Assembly (NCBI GenBank): GCA_002402125.1
Contig: NVVG01000037.1
Location: 8,716 to 18,046 of the forward strand
Direction of reading: 5' to 3'
DNA from: Moraxellaceae bacterium
GTDB taxonomy: Bacteria > Pseudomonadota > Gammaproteobacteria > Pseudomonadales > Ketobacteraceae
DNA: 9,331 bases
Part shown: piece after piece, positions 7,133 through 9,331 of the stretch
Numbering within the stretch: the first letter of the stretch is position 1
Layout of the letters: every line of letters starts with the position of its first letter
The notes under the pieces: model-generated
Told to the model about the DNA's origin: nothing
Databases searched by the model: none
Seen by the model: the letters and a program-made list of their open reading frames with translations, nothing else
Translations under genes and position numbers: made by a program

Positions 7133-7177
7133 TTCCTCGTTCCCATGCTCCTGCGTGGGAATGCATAAGATCTACAC
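7133..7177. repeat. REP-like hairpin repeat, copy 2
   Basis: This is the second 45-bp copy, offset 58 bp from copy 1 with a 13-bp spacer. The only difference is C to T at 7152 (copy 1 has C at 7094), in the hairpin loop. It ends 6 bp from the gyrB stop codon, so both copies would be transcribed in the gyrB 3' untranslated region before the terminator. Confidence 0.75.
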
Positions 7178-7183
7178 ATCAAA

Positions 7184-9331
<2,148 letters not shown>

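Noticed and set aside
7075..7177. Two 45-bp repeats as a minimal CRISPR array
   Set aside because: Only two copies, a 13-bp spacer that is too short, no leader and no cas genes; a REP-like duplication explains it better.

Overview
The window looks like a chromosomal segment of a gammaproteobacterium, close to the replication origin. GyrB, GlyQ, GlyS, GmhB and the HX4E-type PlsC all read as gammaproteobacterial proteins. The order gyrB / plsC / gmhB / glyS / glyQ, with gyrB convergent to the rest, matches what I recall of the Pseudomonas aeruginosa origin region (PA0004, PA0005, PA0006, PA0008, PA0009), without an equivalent of PA0007. The base composition looks moderate to AT-leaning (not counted), which suggests a marine Cellvibrionales/Pseudomonadales-like bacterium rather than Pseudomonas itself. 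That placement is inference. If the synteny holds, recF, dnaN, dnaA and oriC should lie just beyond the right edge.

Left part (1-2125): two overlapping plus-strand signalling genes. The first is the 3' portion of a response regulator whose receiver domain is fused to a long TPR-like helical region. The second is a small soluble histidine kinase with no sensor or membrane domain. They form an orphan-looking two-component pair next to the glycyl-tRNA synthetase genes.

Middle part (2126-6974): a plus-strand cluster of glyQ and glyS (the two subunits of bacterial tetrameric glycyl-tRNA synthetase), gmhB (ADP-heptose synthesis for the LPS inner core) and plsC (lysophosphatidate acyltransferase for phospholipid synthesis). 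A strong -10 box precedes glyQ. A 21-codon open frame in the glyQ leader ends exactly over the glyQ start (ATGA). GlyQ carries an unusual Lys/Ser-rich tail built partly from a 15-bp tandem repeat. plsC appears to use a TTG start behind a clear GAGG ribosome binding site.

Right part (6975-9331): a 209-bp convergent intergenic region holds a strong bidirectional terminator and two 45-bp copies of a REP-like hairpin. The copies differ at one base, which lies in the loop. Next comes gyrB on the minus strand, complete at its C terminus and missing roughly the first 100 residues beyond the window edge.

Most of the window is conserved housekeeping sequence. The parts most worth a second look are the glyQ leader frame, the repeat-built GlyQ tail, the paired hairpins in the gyrB 3' region, and the TPR-regulator/minimal-kinase pair. 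I see no mobile element, CRISPR array, tRNA or rRNA.
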